Notes: generated from the letters alone by a model not told the origin. DNA of 64,000 nt from Scandinavium sp036409475 (GCF_036409475.1 NZ_JAYRCK010000023.1:29374-93373); one strand, 5' to 3'. Counted from the first letter of the stretch, positions 35,449 to 44,718 are shown. Numbers and translations: made by a program.

Positions 35449-36122
35449 TGATCAGCACCACGCAAAAGTTGCGTTTGTTGCAGCTCGCCAGCAGCAACCT
35501 GCCCGTCGGCGGCTACAGTTGGTCACAAGGGCTGGAATGGGCGGTTGAAGCGGGCTGGGTGAAAGACACCGCAGCCTTTGCCCACTGGCAGACGCAGCAG
35601 ATGGAACACAGCTTTTTCCATGTAGATTTGCCGTTGTTTTCCAGGCTGTACCACGCGTGGGAGAAAGACGATGCGGAAGCCGCAATGCGCTGGACGGCAT
35701 GGCTTCTGGCCTGCCGCGAAACGCGCGAGCTGCGTGAAGAAGAACGCAATCGCGGGCAGGCATTCACCCGCCTGCTGTACGACTGGCAGCCGGAATGTCC
35801 ACAGGAGTGGCGATCTTTGTTTAACCAAAGCCAACTTTGCGGCATGGCGTGGCTCGGCGTGCGCTGGAAAATCGATTTGCCCGAGCTGGCTTTAACCCTC
35901 GGCTACAGCTGGATTGAAAGCGCGGTGATGGCTGGCGTCAAGCTGGTGCCATTTGGGCAGCAGGCCGCGCAAAAATTGATTATGACGCTCTGCGAGCATT
36001 ACGCCGCAGGCATCGAGCGAGGGCTGAATTGCCCCGATGAACACATTGGTTCCGCGACGCCGCTGGCGGCTATCGCTTCGGCGCGTCACGAAACCCAATA
36101 TTCCCGACTGTTCCGTTCCTGA
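35448..36122 (+). CDS. ureF: Urease accessory protein UreF
   Basis: An all-helical 224-residue protein that gates GTP hydrolysis by UreG in the activation complex. Conserved parts are L-L-Q-L-A-S-S-N-L-P-V-G-G-Y-S-W-S-Q-G-L near the N-terminus and the C-terminal tail ending near S-R-L-F-R-S. It is translationally coupled to ureE and 9 bp from ureG. Confidence 0.96.
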   Translation: MISTTQKLRLLQLASSNLPVGGYSWSQGLEWAVEAGWVKDTAAFAHWQTQQMEHSFFHVDLPLFSRLYHAWEKDDAEAAMRWTAWLLACRETRELREEERNRGQAFTRLLYDWQPECPQEWRSLFNQSQLCGMAWLGVRWKIDLPELALTLGYSWIESAVMAGVKLVPFGQQAAQKLIMTLCEHYAAGIERGLNCPDEHIGSATPLAAIASARHETQYSRLFRS

Positions 36123-36131
36123 GGAGAAGGT

Positions 36132-36749
36132 ATGGCAATCTATAAACATCCGCTGCGCGTGGGCGTCGGCGGCCCGGTGGGCTCCGGTAAAACCGCCCTG
36201 CTGGAAGCACTGTGTAAAGCAATGCGTGACACGTATCACCTGGCAGTTGTGACCAACGATATCTACACCAAAGAAGATCAACGCATCCTTACCGAAGCGG
36301 GCGCACTGGCGCCGGAGCGTATCGTCGGTGTCGAAACGGGAGGCTGCCCTCACACCGCCATCCGTGAAGATGCCTCGATGAATCTGGCGGCAGTCGAAGC
36401 ACTTAGCGAGAAATTCGGCAATCTGGATCTGATCTTCGTGGAAAGTGGCGGCGACAACCTGAGTGCTACCTTCAGCCCGGAACTGGCGGATCTGACGATC
36501 TACGTGATCGACGTAGCCGAAGGGGAAAAGATCCCGCGCAAAGGCGGCCCGGGGATCACTAAATCTGATTTTCTGGTGATCAATAAAACCGACCTGGCAC
36601 CTTACGTGGGCGCTTCGCTTGAAGTAATGGAACGCGACACAAATCGCATGCGCGGCGACAAACCGTGGACTTTCAGCAACCTGAAAGCGGGCGAAGGCTT
36701 ACCTGCGATTATTGCGTTTCTGGAAGATAAAGGGATGCTGAAGGGGTAA
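36132..36749 (+). CDS. ureG: Urease accessory GTPase UreG
   Basis: A SIMIBI-class GTPase of 205 residues supplying GTP energy and nickel during urease activation. The P-loop G-P-V-G-S-G-K-T is at residues 14-21; E-S-G-G-D-N and N-K-T-D-L are the Walker-B-like and G4 motifs. C-P-H (metal-binding) is present in G-G-C-P-H-T. It ends the operon; a BIME follows. Confidence 0.97.
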   Translation: MAIYKHPLRVGVGGPVGSGKTALLEALCKAMRDTYHLAVVTNDIYTKEDQRILTEAGALAPERIVGVETGGCPHTAIREDASMNLAAVEALSEKFGNLDLIFVESGGDNLSATFSPELADLTIYVIDVAEGEKIPRKGGPGITKSDFLVINKTDLAPYVGASLEVMERDTNRMRGDKPWTFSNLKAGEGLPAIIAFLEDKGMLKG

Positions 36750-36756
36750 TTTGTGT

Positions 36757-36826
36757 TGCCCGGTGACACTTCGCTTACCGTGCCTACAAAACCGTAGGCC
36801 GGTGCAAACGAAGTGCCGCCCGGCAA
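36757..36826. repeat. REP/BIME element between ureG and tsaD
   Basis: Inverted REP units TTGCCCGGTGACACTTCGCT and CAAACGAAGTGCCGCCCGGCAA flank a GTAGGCC linker, between convergent ureG and tsaD. Confidence 0.8.
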
Positions 36827-36829
36827 TAA

Positions 36830-37843
36830 TTACGCAGCAGGCAACTCAGCCAGCGGCCAGCGAGGACGCACGGTGACGCCGAGGCCCGCGTTTTCGCCGG
36901 TTTTGAGACGAACCATGCCCGCGTAGGCAATCATCGCGCCGTTATCGGTGCAAAATTCCGGACGTGCATAAAACACTTCGCCTTTACGCTTATGCATCAT
37001 CTCGGCAAGTTTTGCGCGCAGCGTGCGGTTAGCGCTTACGCCACCGGCCATCACCAGACGCTTAAAGCCAGTCTGATCTAACGCACGACGGCACTTGATC
37101 ATCAGCGTATCCACGACAGCATCTTCAAACGCACGCGCGATATCAGCGCGAGTCTGATCGTCAGTGCCATTTGAACGAATGGTGTTGGCTGCGAAGGTCT
37201 TCAGGCCGGAGAAACTGAAGTCCAGACCTGGACGGTCCGTCATCGGACGTGGGAAGACAAAGCGCCCTTCCGCCCCTTGCGAAGCCATTTTCGACAGCAT
37301 TGGGCCGCCAGGATAATCAAGCCCCAGCAGTTTGGCTGTTTTATCGAACGCTTCCCCGGCGGCATCGTCGATAGATTCGCCGAGCAGTTCATATTCGCCA
37401 ATACCCGTCACGCTGATAAGCTGAGTGTGGCCGCCGGAGACCAGCAGCGCTACAAATGGGAATTCCGGCGGGTTATCTTCCAGCATCGGAGCCAGTAAAT
37501 GGCCTTCCATATGGTGAACCGGAATCGCAGGCACGTTCCAGGCGAACGCAAGAGAACGCCCTACCGTTGCGCCAACCAGCAGCGCGCCAACCAGGCCAGG
37601 GCCCGCGGTGTAGGCGACAGCATCAATATCTTGCGCCGTTAAATTTGCTTCTTTCAGGGCAGCCTGAATCAGCGGAACGGTTTTCCGCACATGGTCGCGG
37701 GAGGCCAGTTCTGGCACAACGCCGCCGTAGTCAGCGTGCAGTTTCACCTGACTATACAATTGGTTGGCTAACAATCCGTTTACATCGTCGTAAATGGCGA
37801 TGCCAGTTTCATCACAGGATGTTTCGATTCCCAGTACACGCAT
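36830..37843 (-). CDS. tsaD: tRNA N6-threonylcarbamoyladenosine transferase TsaD
   Basis: TsaD, with TsaB, TsaE and TsaC, makes the universal t6A37 modification of ANN-decoding tRNAs. The 337-residue product has the ASKHA fold: metal-binding H-M-E-G-H (about residues 111-115), G-G-G/S-G-H-T (V-S-G-G-H-T), and the late D-N-G-A-M. Length and start (M-R-V-L-G-I-E-T-S-C-D-E-T) match E. coli. It is divergent from rpsU, as in other enterobacteria. Confidence 0.97.
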   Translation of the reverse strand: MRVLGIETSCDETGIAIYDDVNGLLANQLYSQVKLHADYGGVVPELASRDHVRKTVPLIQAALKEANLTAQDIDAVAYTAGPGLVGALLVGATVGRSLAFAWNVPAIPVHHMEGHLLAPMLEDNPPEFPFVALLVSGGHTQLISVTGIGEYELLGESIDDAAGEAFDKTAKLLGLDYPGGPMLSKMASQGAEGRFVFPRPMTDRPGLDFSFSGLKTFAANTIRSNGTDDQTRADIARAFEDAVVDTLMIKCRRALDQTGFKRLVMAGGVSANRTLRAKLAEMMHKRKGEVFYARPEFCTDNGAMIAYAGMVRLKTGENAGLGVTVRPRWPLAELPAA

Positions 37844-38031
37844 GTTTGCTTTTACCTCGTTTCAATACCGCGCAGTGTAGGGCGAATGCGGGTCGATGTA
37901 TACCCTGAGGGGTGACTTCGTGTATACTCTTCCCCCTTACAAAAGTCCCGTTCAAAAACGGCATTGGTGCTTTACAAAGCAGCAGGAGTTGCAGTAAAAT
38001 TCCGCACCATTTTGAAATAAGCTGGCGTTGA

Positions 38032-38286
<255 letters not shown>

Positions 38287-38290
38287 TCTG

Positions 38291-38373
38291 TTGAGAGCGC
38301 ACGCTCTCAATCCAGACCGAGTTTAAGCTGTAAAGGCCGTGCTTCCGGAAGGAATGCGCGGCTTATTTTCGTT
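38291..38373 (+). terminator. Attenuating hairpins between rpsU and dnaG
   Basis: A 9-bp stem TTGAGAGCG/CGCTCTCAA (38291-38309) and a second, longer stem from AAGGCCGTGC to GCGCGGCTT followed by ATTTTCGTTT. Position and sequence correspond to the known partial terminator T1 of the E. coli operon, which keeps primase levels low relative to S21. Confidence 0.65.
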
Positions 38374-38399
38374 TATAAAACTGATAAATAACGAGGCTT

Positions 38400-40145
38400 A
38401 TGGCTGGACGTATCCCACGTGTCTTTATCAATGACTTGCTGGCTAGAACGGACATCGTCGATCTTATCGATGCACGGGTTAAGCTGAAAAAGCAGGGCAA
38501 AAATTATCACGCGTGTTGTCCCTTCCATAACGAAAAAACGCCTTCGTTCACCGTCAACGGTGAGAAACAGTTTTACCACTGCTTCGGCTGTGGTGCGCAC
38601 GGTAACGCCGTCGACTTTCTGATGAACTACGACAAGCTCGAGTTTGTGGAAACCGTCGAAGAACTGGCGGCCATGCACAACCTTGAAGTGCCGTACGAAG
38701 CAGGCTCCGGCCCCACCCAGATAGAACGCCATCAGCGGCAAAGTCTCTATCAGTTAATGGAAGGCCTGAGCACGTTTTATCAGCAATCCCTGAATCAACC
38801 CACCGCAGCCCCTGCGCGTCAGTATCTGACGAAACGCGGTTTGAGCAGCGAAGTCATCGCCCGTTTTGCGATTGGCTATGCGCCGCCAGGCTGGGACAAC
38901 GTATTAAAGCGTTTTGGCAACAACCGCGAAAATCAGCAATCACTGACCGACGCAGGCATGTTAGTCACTAACGATCAGGGACGCAGTTACGATCGTTTCC
39001 GCGAACGAGTGATGTTCCCCATTCGCGATAAACGTGGCCGGGTGATTGGGTTTGGCGGGCGTGTGCTGGGCGATGCCCTGCCAAAGTACCTCAACTCCCC
39101 GGAAACCGATATTTTCCATAAAGGCCGCCAGCTTTACGGCCTTTATGAAGCGCAACAAAGCGAAGCTGAACCGCAGCGTCTGCTGGTGGTCGAAGGCTAT
39201 ATGGATGTGGTGGCACTGGCGCAATACGACATCAACTATGCCGTTGCGTCACTGGGTACCTCGACCACGGCCGATCACATTCAGCTGCTGTTTCGGGTGA
39301 CGAACAACGTTATCTGTTGTTACGACGGAGACCGCGCAGGACGAGACGCCGCATGGCGCGCCCTGGAAACCGCGCTGCCATACATGACCGACGGTCGTCA
39401 GTTGCGCTTTATGTTTCTGCCGGATGGCGAAGATCCGGATACGCTGGTGCGCAAAGAAGGCAAAGCGGCGTTCGAAGCGAGGATGGAGCAGGCACAGCCG
39501 CTCTCCACGTTTTTGTTTAACAGCCTGATGCCACAGGTCGATTTGAGTAGCCCGGACGGGCGAGCACAGCTCAGTACGCTGGCGCTGCCGCTGATTACTC
39601 AGGTTCCTGGCGAAACGCTGCGCATCTATTTGCGTCAGGAGTTAGGGAAAAAGCTCGGCATTCTTGATGATGCCCAGCTTGAGCGTTTAATGCCAAAACA
39701 GGCAGAAAATGGCACCGCCCGCCCTGCTCCACAGCTAAAACGCACGACCATGCGTATACTGATAGGGTTACTGGTGCAAAACCCCGAGCTTGGCGCTCTG
39801 GTTCCACCCCTGACCGGGCTTGATCCGAAAAAGCTGCCCGGACTTGGCTTATTTTCTGAACTGGTCAACACTTGTCTGTCACAACCCGGACTGACAACCG
39901 GCCAGCTTCTGGAGCAGTATCGCGGCACAAATGAAGCCGCTACCCTTGAAAAACTGTCGATGTGGGACGATATAGCAGATAAGGAAATCGCTGAGAAAAC
40001 GTTCACCGACTCACTGAACCATATGTTCGATTCACTGTTAGTCCAGCGGCAAGAAGAGTTGATAGCTCGAGACCGCACACACGGGTTAAGCAGTGATGAA
40101 CGCCGGGAACTCTGGACACTGAACCAGGAACTGGCCAAAAAATGA
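38400..40145 (+). CDS. dnaG: DNA primase DnaG
   Basis: DnaG synthesises RNA primers for replication. The 581-residue protein has an N-terminal zinc-binding domain (C40, H43, C61, C64 in H-A-C-C-P-F-H and C-F-G-C), a TOPRIM catalytic domain (V-E-G-Y-M-D-V and Y-D-G-D-R-A-G) and a C-terminal helicase-binding domain. The C-terminal coding region holds the heat-shock promoter for rpoD. The start M-A-G-R-I-P-R matches E. coli. Confidence 0.98.
   Translation: MAGRIPRVFINDLLARTDIVDLIDARVKLKKQGKNYHACCPFHNEKTPSFTVNGEKQFYHCFGCGAHGNAVDFLMNYDKLEFVETVEELAAMHNLEVPYEAGSGPTQIERHQRQSLYQLMEGLSTFYQQSLNQPTAAPARQYLTKRGLSSEVIARFAIGYAPPGWDNVLKRFGNNRENQQSLTDAGMLVTNDQGRSYDRFRERVMFPIRDKRGRVIGFGGRVLGDALPKYLNSPETDIFHKGRQLYGLYEAQQSEAEPQRLLVVEGYMDVVALAQYDINYAVASLGTSTTADHIQLLFRVTNNVICCYDGDRAGRDAAWRALETALPYMTDGRQLRFMFLPDGEDPDTLVRKEGKAAFEARMEQAQPLSTFLFNSLMPQVDLSSPDGRAQLSTLALPLITQVPGETLRIYLRQELGKKLGILDDAQLERLMPKQAENGTARPAPQLKRTTMRILIGLLVQNPELGALVPPLTGLDPKKLPGLGLFSELVNTCLSQPGLTTGQLLEQYRGTNEAATLEKLSMWDDIADKEIAEKTFTDSLNHMFDSLLVQRQEELIARDRTHGLSSDERRELWTLNQELAKK
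39943..39974 (+). promoter_or_regulatory. Sigma-32 heat-shock promoter (Phs) for rpoD inside dnaG
   Basis: CCCTTGAAA (-35) and GACGATATA (-10) are spaced as in the E. coli Phs within the same dnaG codons; the intervening bases are also conserved. It lets RpoH raise rpoD transcription during heat shock (established in E. coli). Confidence 0.7.
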
Positions 40146-40300
40146 ATTCAACGGCTTAAGTGCCGAATAGCAATCGGGACGATCCCGAAGGCCGCACCGA
40201 GGCGCAGCGGCAATAATATAAGCAGGCCCTCGCTTTAAAAGTCGGTAACTTGTTTTCGCCGACCGACACCAATCAATGAATTAAGTGTGGATACCGTCTT

Positions 40301-42145
40301 ATGGAGCAAAACCCGCAGTCACAGCTTAAACTTCTTGTTACCAAGGGCAAGGAGCAAGGCTATCTGACCTATGCCGAGGTCAATGACCATCTGCCGGAAG
40401 ATATCGTCGACTCCGATCAGATCGAAGACATCATCCAGATGATCAACGACATGGGCATTCAGGTGATGGAAGAAGCACCGGATGCCGATGATCTGTTGCT
40501 TGCTGAAAACTCAAACAACACCGACGAAGATGCGGAAGAAGCTGCCGCACAGGTGCTGTCGAGCGTTGAGTCTGAAATCGGACGTACCACCGACCCGGTG
40601 CGCATGTACATGCGCGAAATGGGTACCGTTGAACTGCTGACCCGCGAAGGCGAAATCGATATTGCCAAGCGTATCGAAGACGGCATCAACCAGGTACAGT
40701 GCTCCGTTGCTGAATACCCGGAAGCAATCACCTATCTGCTTGAGCAGTACGATCGCGTTGAAGCGGCAGAAGCTCGTCTGTCCGATCTGATCACCGGTTT
40801 CGTCGATCCTAACGCCGAAGAAGATCTGGCCCCAACCGCCACTCACGTCGGGTCTGAACTCTCTCAGGAAGAGATGGCTGACGACGAAGAGGAAGACGAA
40901 GAAGAAGACGACGATTCCAGCGACGATGACAACAGCATCGACCCGGAACTGGCTCGTGAAAAATTCGGCGAACTACGTACCCAGTACGAACTTGCACGTG
41001 ACACCATCAAAGCGAAAGGCCGCAGCCATGCCGCCGCTCAGGAACAAATTCTGAAGCTGTCTGAAGTCTTCAAACAGTTCCGCCTGGTGCCAAAACAGTT
41101 CGATTATCTGGTCAACAGCATGCGTACCATGATGGAGCGCGTTCGCGTTCAGGAACGTATCATCATGAAGCTGTGCGTTGAACAGTGCAAAATGCCGAAG
41201 AAAAACTTCATCACTCTGTTCACCGGTAACGAAACCAGCGAAACCTGGTTCAACGCCGCCGTCGCAATGAACAAGCCGTGGTCTGAAAAACTGAACGACG
41301 TAAAAGAAGACGTTCAGCGCGGCCTGCAGAAACTGCAGCAGATTGAAGAAGAGACCGGCCTGACCATCGAGCAGGTTAAAGACATCAACCGTCGCATGTC
41401 CATCGGTGAAGCGAAAGCCCGCCGTGCGAAGAAAGAGATGGTTGAAGCGAACTTACGTCTGGTGATTTCTATCGCCAAGAAATACACCAACCGTGGTCTG
41501 CAGTTCCTCGACCTGATTCAGGAAGGCAACATCGGCCTGATGAAAGCGGTAGACAAGTTCGAATACCGTCGTGGTTACAAGTTCTCCACCTACGCAACCT
41601 GGTGGATCCGTCAGGCGATCACCCGTTCGATCGCGGATCAGGCGCGCACCATCCGTATTCCGGTGCATATGATTGAGACTATCAACAAGCTCAACCGTAT
41701 CTCCCGCCAGATGCTGCAGGAAATGGGCCGTGAGCCAACGCCGGAAGAACTGGCAGAACGCATGCTGATGCCGGAAGACAAGATCCGCAAAGTGCTGAAA
41801 ATTGCCAAAGAGCCTATCTCCATGGAAACCCCAATCGGTGACGATGAAGATTCACATCTGGGCGATTTCATCGAGGATACTACCCTCGAACTGCCGCTGG
41901 ATTCTGCAACCACAGAAAGCCTGCGTGCGGCAACGCACGACGTGCTGGCCGGTCTGACCGCGCGTGAAGCGAAAGTCCTGCGTATGCGTTTCGGTATCGA
42001 CATGAACACCGACCACACGCTGGAAGAAGTGGGTAAACAGTTCGACGTGACCCGCGAACGTATCCGTCAGATTGAAGCGAAGGCGTTGCGTAAACTGCGT
42101 CACCCGAGCCGTTCTGAAGTGCTGCGTAGCTTCCTCGACGATTAA
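40301..42145 (+). CDS. rpoD: RNA polymerase primary sigma factor sigma-70
   Basis: The housekeeping sigma factor. The 614-residue product shows region 1.1, region 1.2 with P-V-R-M-Y-M-R-E-M-G, the non-conserved acidic region (Asp/Glu run at about 188-212), region 2 (Y-A-T-W-W-I-R-Q-A-I promoter-melting motif) and region 4.2 (T-R-E-R-I-R-Q-I-E-A-K-A-L-R-K-L-R). It ends F-L-D-D. Also driven by the Phs promoter. Confidence 0.99.
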   Translation: MEQNPQSQLKLLVTKGKEQGYLTYAEVNDHLPEDIVDSDQIEDIIQMINDMGIQVMEEAPDADDLLLAENSNNTDEDAEEAAAQVLSSVESEIGRTTDPVRMYMREMGTVELLTREGEIDIAKRIEDGINQVQCSVAEYPEAITYLLEQYDRVEAAEARLSDLITGFVDPNAEEDLAPTATHVGSELSQEEMADDEEEDEEEDDDSSDDDNSIDPELAREKFGELRTQYELARDTIKAKGRSHAAAQEQILKLSEVFKQFRLVPKQFDYLVNSMRTMMERVRVQERIIMKLCVEQCKMPKKNFITLFTGNETSETWFNAAVAMNKPWSEKLNDVKEDVQRGLQKLQQIEEETGLTIEQVKDINRRMSIGEAKARRAKKEMVEANLRLVISIAKKYTNRGLQFLDLIQEGNIGLMKAVDKFEYRRGYKFSTYATWWIRQAITRSIADQARTIRIPVHMIETINKLNRISRQMLQEMGREPTPEELAERMLMPEDKIRKVLKIAKEPISMETPIGDDEDSHLGDFIEDTTLELPLDSATTESLRAATHDVLAGLTAREAKVLRMRFGIDMNTDHTLEEVGKQFDVTRERIRQIEAKALRKLRHPSRSEVLRSFLDD

Positions 42146-42165
42146 TCTTTTCTTCGTTCAGATAA

Positions 42166-42190
42166 AAGCCCCGATATCGCATCGGGGCTT
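42166..42190 (+). terminator. First copy of a 25-nt hairpin after rpoD
   Basis: AAGCCCCGAT and ATCGGGGCTT form a perfect 10-bp stem around ATCGC. No T-run follows this copy; an identical copy with a T-run is at 42331-42355. Confidence 0.75.
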
Positions 42191-42200
42191 CAGACTGCCG

Positions 42201-42236
42201 ACAAAGAAGGAAAAAGCGTGGTTTTTCCTTCTTTGT
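42201..42236 (+). repeat. Perfect 15-bp inverted repeat between the two rpoD hairpins
   Basis: ACAAAGAAGGAAAAA and its exact complement flank a GCGTGG loop. As RNA this makes a long stem ending in a U-rich arm, possibly a further terminator or RNase target. Confidence 0.75.
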
Positions 42237-42330
42237 GGTTATCAGCCGAAAATCAATAAATTGATTTTCCTTGTTTTTTATTCGATACCCTATGACAGAT
42301 CTCATTCGTTAGAGGTTTGTCATCACTCTC

Positions 42331-42355
42331 AAGCCCCGATATCGCATCGGGGCTT
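42331..42355 (+). terminator. Second, identical rpoD hairpin with T-run
   Basis: An exact copy of the 42166-42190 hairpin followed by a run of T to 42361, making it the effective rho-independent terminator of rpoD. The minus-strand cassette ends 10 bp downstream. Confidence 0.9.
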
Positions 42356-42364
42356 TTTTTTACG

Positions 42365-42829
42365 TCATAGCTGAGCAGGCACCCATTTCGGGTCGTCAGG
42401 AAGCGGAATCAACCCTGAACTCGCCCCGTTAATCCCATACACCTGGACATTTTGTTCATTGACCAGGAACTGGGTTTGCAGAGTGGTAATAAAGCTGTCG
42501 ATATCCGGGGAATCATCTGCGGATTGGCAAGCATCCACAAAAATCCGCCCCTTATATCCCTCCGGGAATACAGTAGCCATGTTGAGATAACACTGATCGC
42601 CACTGAGATAAAACGCCGCAGTGTGATCGCCAATTACTGGCTGGCCTTCATCCCCCTGAAATGCACCGTGAGCAATAATAAACAGATCTTCATCGCGACT
42701 CAGCTTTGGAAGCTCATTACGAAAAATTTGGTGGCGAAGACCATATATTTTTGGCGCCTTGCGTATCGATGCATCGGCAATGCGTACCAGTCGCGGGTCG
42801 TCCGTACAAACGATAATGATCATACTCAT
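42365..42829 (-). CDS. Small protein with a caspase-like (clan CD) His/Cys dyad
   Basis: A 154-residue protein without signal peptide. It shows the two hallmarks of caspase/CHAT-type cysteine peptidases: a hydrophobic strand ending H54-G (L-F-I-I-A-H-G) and a strand ending D99-A-C101 (R-I-F-V-D-A-C-Q-S-A). Spacing between them (47 residues) is typical of minimal members. The gene starts 11 bp after the RhiA-like gene, preceded by GGGGGAA, so the two are one operon. Substrate and role unknown; the peptidase call rests on motifs only. It could instead be an inactive binding relative. Confidence 0.65.
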   Translation of the reverse strand: MSMIIIVCTDDPRLVRIADASIRKAPKIYGLRHQIFRNELPKLSRDEDLFIIAHGAFQGDEGQPVIGDHTAAFYLSGDQCYLNMATVFPEGYKGRIFVDACQSADDSPDIDSFITTLQTQFLVNEQNVQVYGINGASSGLIPLPDDPKWVPAQL

Positions 42830-42840
42830 TCCCCCAGGGG

Positions 42841-43446
42841 TTATTTAACGGTCCAGGTGTTGTCGAGGTTCAGCACGGCATCCACGTTGTAGACATTTGG
42901 GTTGAACACGATTTTCTGAGCATTGGTGATGGACTCAATATCCAGCACCTCGCCCACCTGATAATCGCCAAACGTCACCCAGTATTCCGGATGCGGGGTG
43001 AAGCTGAAGGTCATATTCGGCTGAGCGGGTTTGGCAAACGTGCCCGCACCGGACATGCCAATCCCAACCGACGCCTTATCAAAAGGTACGGTGCCGTCGT
43101 TATGCACATACAACGTGCCTGCACGAGCCGCGGTCTGCTGGTTGGTAAAAGTCAGTGCCTGCTGCTGAGAAGAAAACGTGACGCTGTTATTGCTCGTCAA
43201 CCCGGCAGGCCAGACTTGTGAAGCATCGAAGACGACGCCAGGGACCAGCGGGCCGGTTTCGTCCCAAATGAAGGAGTAATCGATATTCCAGTTGAACTGC
43301 ACATGTGTGGTTGGATGGGCGACTTTCGCAAACCAGGCCAGCGACATAACGGTAGGGTCGTTAAGGTCAGGCAACGTCTGATAAACGCAGATTTTGCCAA
43401 CGTTGCGGGTATTATTTTGCACTTTCAAAGTATATTGTTGAGACAT
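42841..43446 (-). CDS. RhiA-like protein
   Basis: A 201-residue cytoplasmic or non-classically exported protein resembling RhiA, the abundant rhizosphere-expressed protein of Rhizobium leguminosarum whose function is unknown. Recognised features: opening Q-Q-Y-T-L-K-V-Q-N-N-T, C-V-Y-Q-T, L-A-W-F-A-K, and F-N-W-N-I-D-Y-S-F-I-W. The chain is beta-rich, with Asn, Thr and aromatics, like a small beta-sandwich. No signal peptide. A GAGGAAT site precedes the ATG. It is the middle gene between a Mor-like regulator and a caspase-like protein. Confidence 0.75.
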   Translation of the reverse strand: MSQQYTLKVQNNTRNVGKICVYQTLPDLNDPTVMSLAWFAKVAHPTTHVQFNWNIDYSFIWDETGPLVPGVVFDASQVWPAGLTSNNSVTFSSQQQALTFTNQQTAARAGTLYVHNDGTVPFDKASVGIGMSGAGTFAKPAQPNMTFSFTPHPEYWVTFGDYQVGEVLDIESITNAQKIVFNPNVYNVDAVLNLDNTWTVK

Positions 43447-43507
43447 AGTTAATTCCTCATTGATTTATGATGTTGTGTTTTTTTGCATTAATGATAAATA
43501 GCGTAAC

Positions 43508-44008
43508 TCAGAGTGATTCACCTCCTTTCATTTTTTCCGATGATGAGCGTATCATTCTTATATTTCGCATACTGACACCAAATGCCCTGGTTAAATCCAT
43601 TGAAGGAACATTCTCCCGCATTGCCATTTGCATAGCCGCGCGCCGGATAGAAATAAAAACACCCCACGCCGAAGGAAGCTCAATATTCCCTGATGAGTCC
43701 ACTCTTTTTAAAAGACGTTGATACTGCTCTCTCGACATCTCCACGCCATAAAGGCGGATAAAACGGCTGACTTCTTTAGGGAGATAGAGTTTGCGCCCGC
43801 CATGGCGGTCCATCAACCGGAAGAGCGTTGCAAAGCCGCACAGACCGGCAATCTCAGCGGCAACCCATGGCATCGCTGACAGAACGTACTGCTGATAGCT
43901 TTCACAAAATTCAATCAGCTCTTTTTCCGTTTCTGAACTTATTGCTGGTAAACCTGAAAAAATGAGTGGATATATCTGCGATAAATGATCGTTTATTTTA
44001 TTATTCAT
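43508..44008 (-). CDS. Mor-like DNA-binding regulator of the RhiA cassette
   Basis: A 166-residue protein. Residues 50-80 (I-A-G-L-C-G-F-A-T-L-F-R-L-M-D-R-H-G-G-R-K-L-Y with L-P-K-E) match the dimerisation and GG-x-x-x-Y-x-P pattern of Mor/C transcription activators of Mu-like phages. Residues 136-155 (S-M-D-L-T-R-A-F-G-V-S-M-R-N-I) look like the recognition helix-turn-helix. It starts with a GAGGTAAGT ribosome site, 61 bp before the RhiA-like gene on the same strand. I infer that it activates that promoter or the whole cassette. Confidence 0.6.
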   Translation of the reverse strand: MNNKINDHLSQIYPLIFSGLPAISSETEKELIEFCESYQQYVLSAMPWVAAEIAGLCGFATLFRLMDRHGGRKLYLPKEVSRFIRLYGVEMSREQYQRLLKRVDSSGNIELPSAWGVFISIRRAAMQMAMRENVPSMDLTRAFGVSMRNIRMIRSSSEKMKGGESL

Positions 44009-44211
44009 ACTTACCTCATTCGGGATTTCTCTGCGCGATTAAAATTGCAGAGGCATGTTCTGAGGTAAAGTATTAACAATGAAAAAGGAGATGCACACGG
44101 AGGAAGTGTTCCCCCGTATTTTCTTTGGCATATATATAGTGAAGAGCGGTTAACGATAATTTAAGCAATGCTACATGTGTCATTCACTTTATTATTAAAA
44201 CGGCAATGAAG
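44009..44211. other. AT-rich intergenic region upstream of the RhiA cassette
   Basis: About 200 bp of AT-rich DNA between the Mor-like gene and mug, with no supported gene. It should contain the cassette promoter on the minus strand. Its composition contrasts with the GC-rich neighbours, consistent with an inserted cassette boundary. Confidence 0.5.
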
Positions 44212-44718
44212 TTAAAATCCTCGAGCGGATAAAGCGTCATCAAGTTCACGATACGCCTCAACAAGTTTATCGAGGGTAATCCGGCTCAGCCCACTCGGGT
44301 TGGGCAGGATCCACACCTCAGTATCCCCCACTGTGACGTCCTGCTTGCCCCACTGCGCACCACGCTGGCTGAACGCCTGCTCAAACGCCTGTTTCCCCAA
44401 AATGGCCAGCGCCATTGGCTGATAGTCCTGCATTTTGGTGATAAGCCCCCGGCCCCCTTCACGTAGCTCGTGCAGCGCCACTTCGCTGGCCTGCACCGTA
44501 GGGCGCTCAACCAGCTTAGTCACGCCACAACCGTAATCCAGCATCTGCTCAGCCTCTTCAGGTTTAAGCTGACGGTCGGTAAACCCGGCTAAATGCAGCA
44601 CTTTCCAGAAACGATTAGCCGGATGAGCAAAAGGCAGCCCCAGATGCGCAGAAGACTTACCCGGATTGATACCACAGAAGACCACCCGCAACCCGGGCTT
44701 AAGAATATCCTTGACCAT
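44212..44718 (-). CDS. mug: G/U mismatch-specific DNA glycosylase Mug
   Basis: Mug removes uracil and ethenocytosine opposite guanine. The start M-V-K-D-I-L gives 168 residues, the E. coli length; an ORF start 18 codons upstream is not conserved. The glycosylase motifs G-I-N-P-G-K-S-S (N18) and the late N-P-S-G-L-S-R are intact. It lies beside ileX, as in E. coli. Confidence 0.96.
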   Translation of the reverse strand: MVKDILKPGLRVVFCGINPGKSSAHLGLPFAHPANRFWKVLHLAGFTDRQLKPEEAEQMLDYGCGVTKLVERPTVQASEVALHELREGGRGLITKMQDYQPMALAILGKQAFEQAFSQRGAQWGKQDVTVGDTEVWILPNPSGLSRITLDKLVEAYRELDDALSARGF

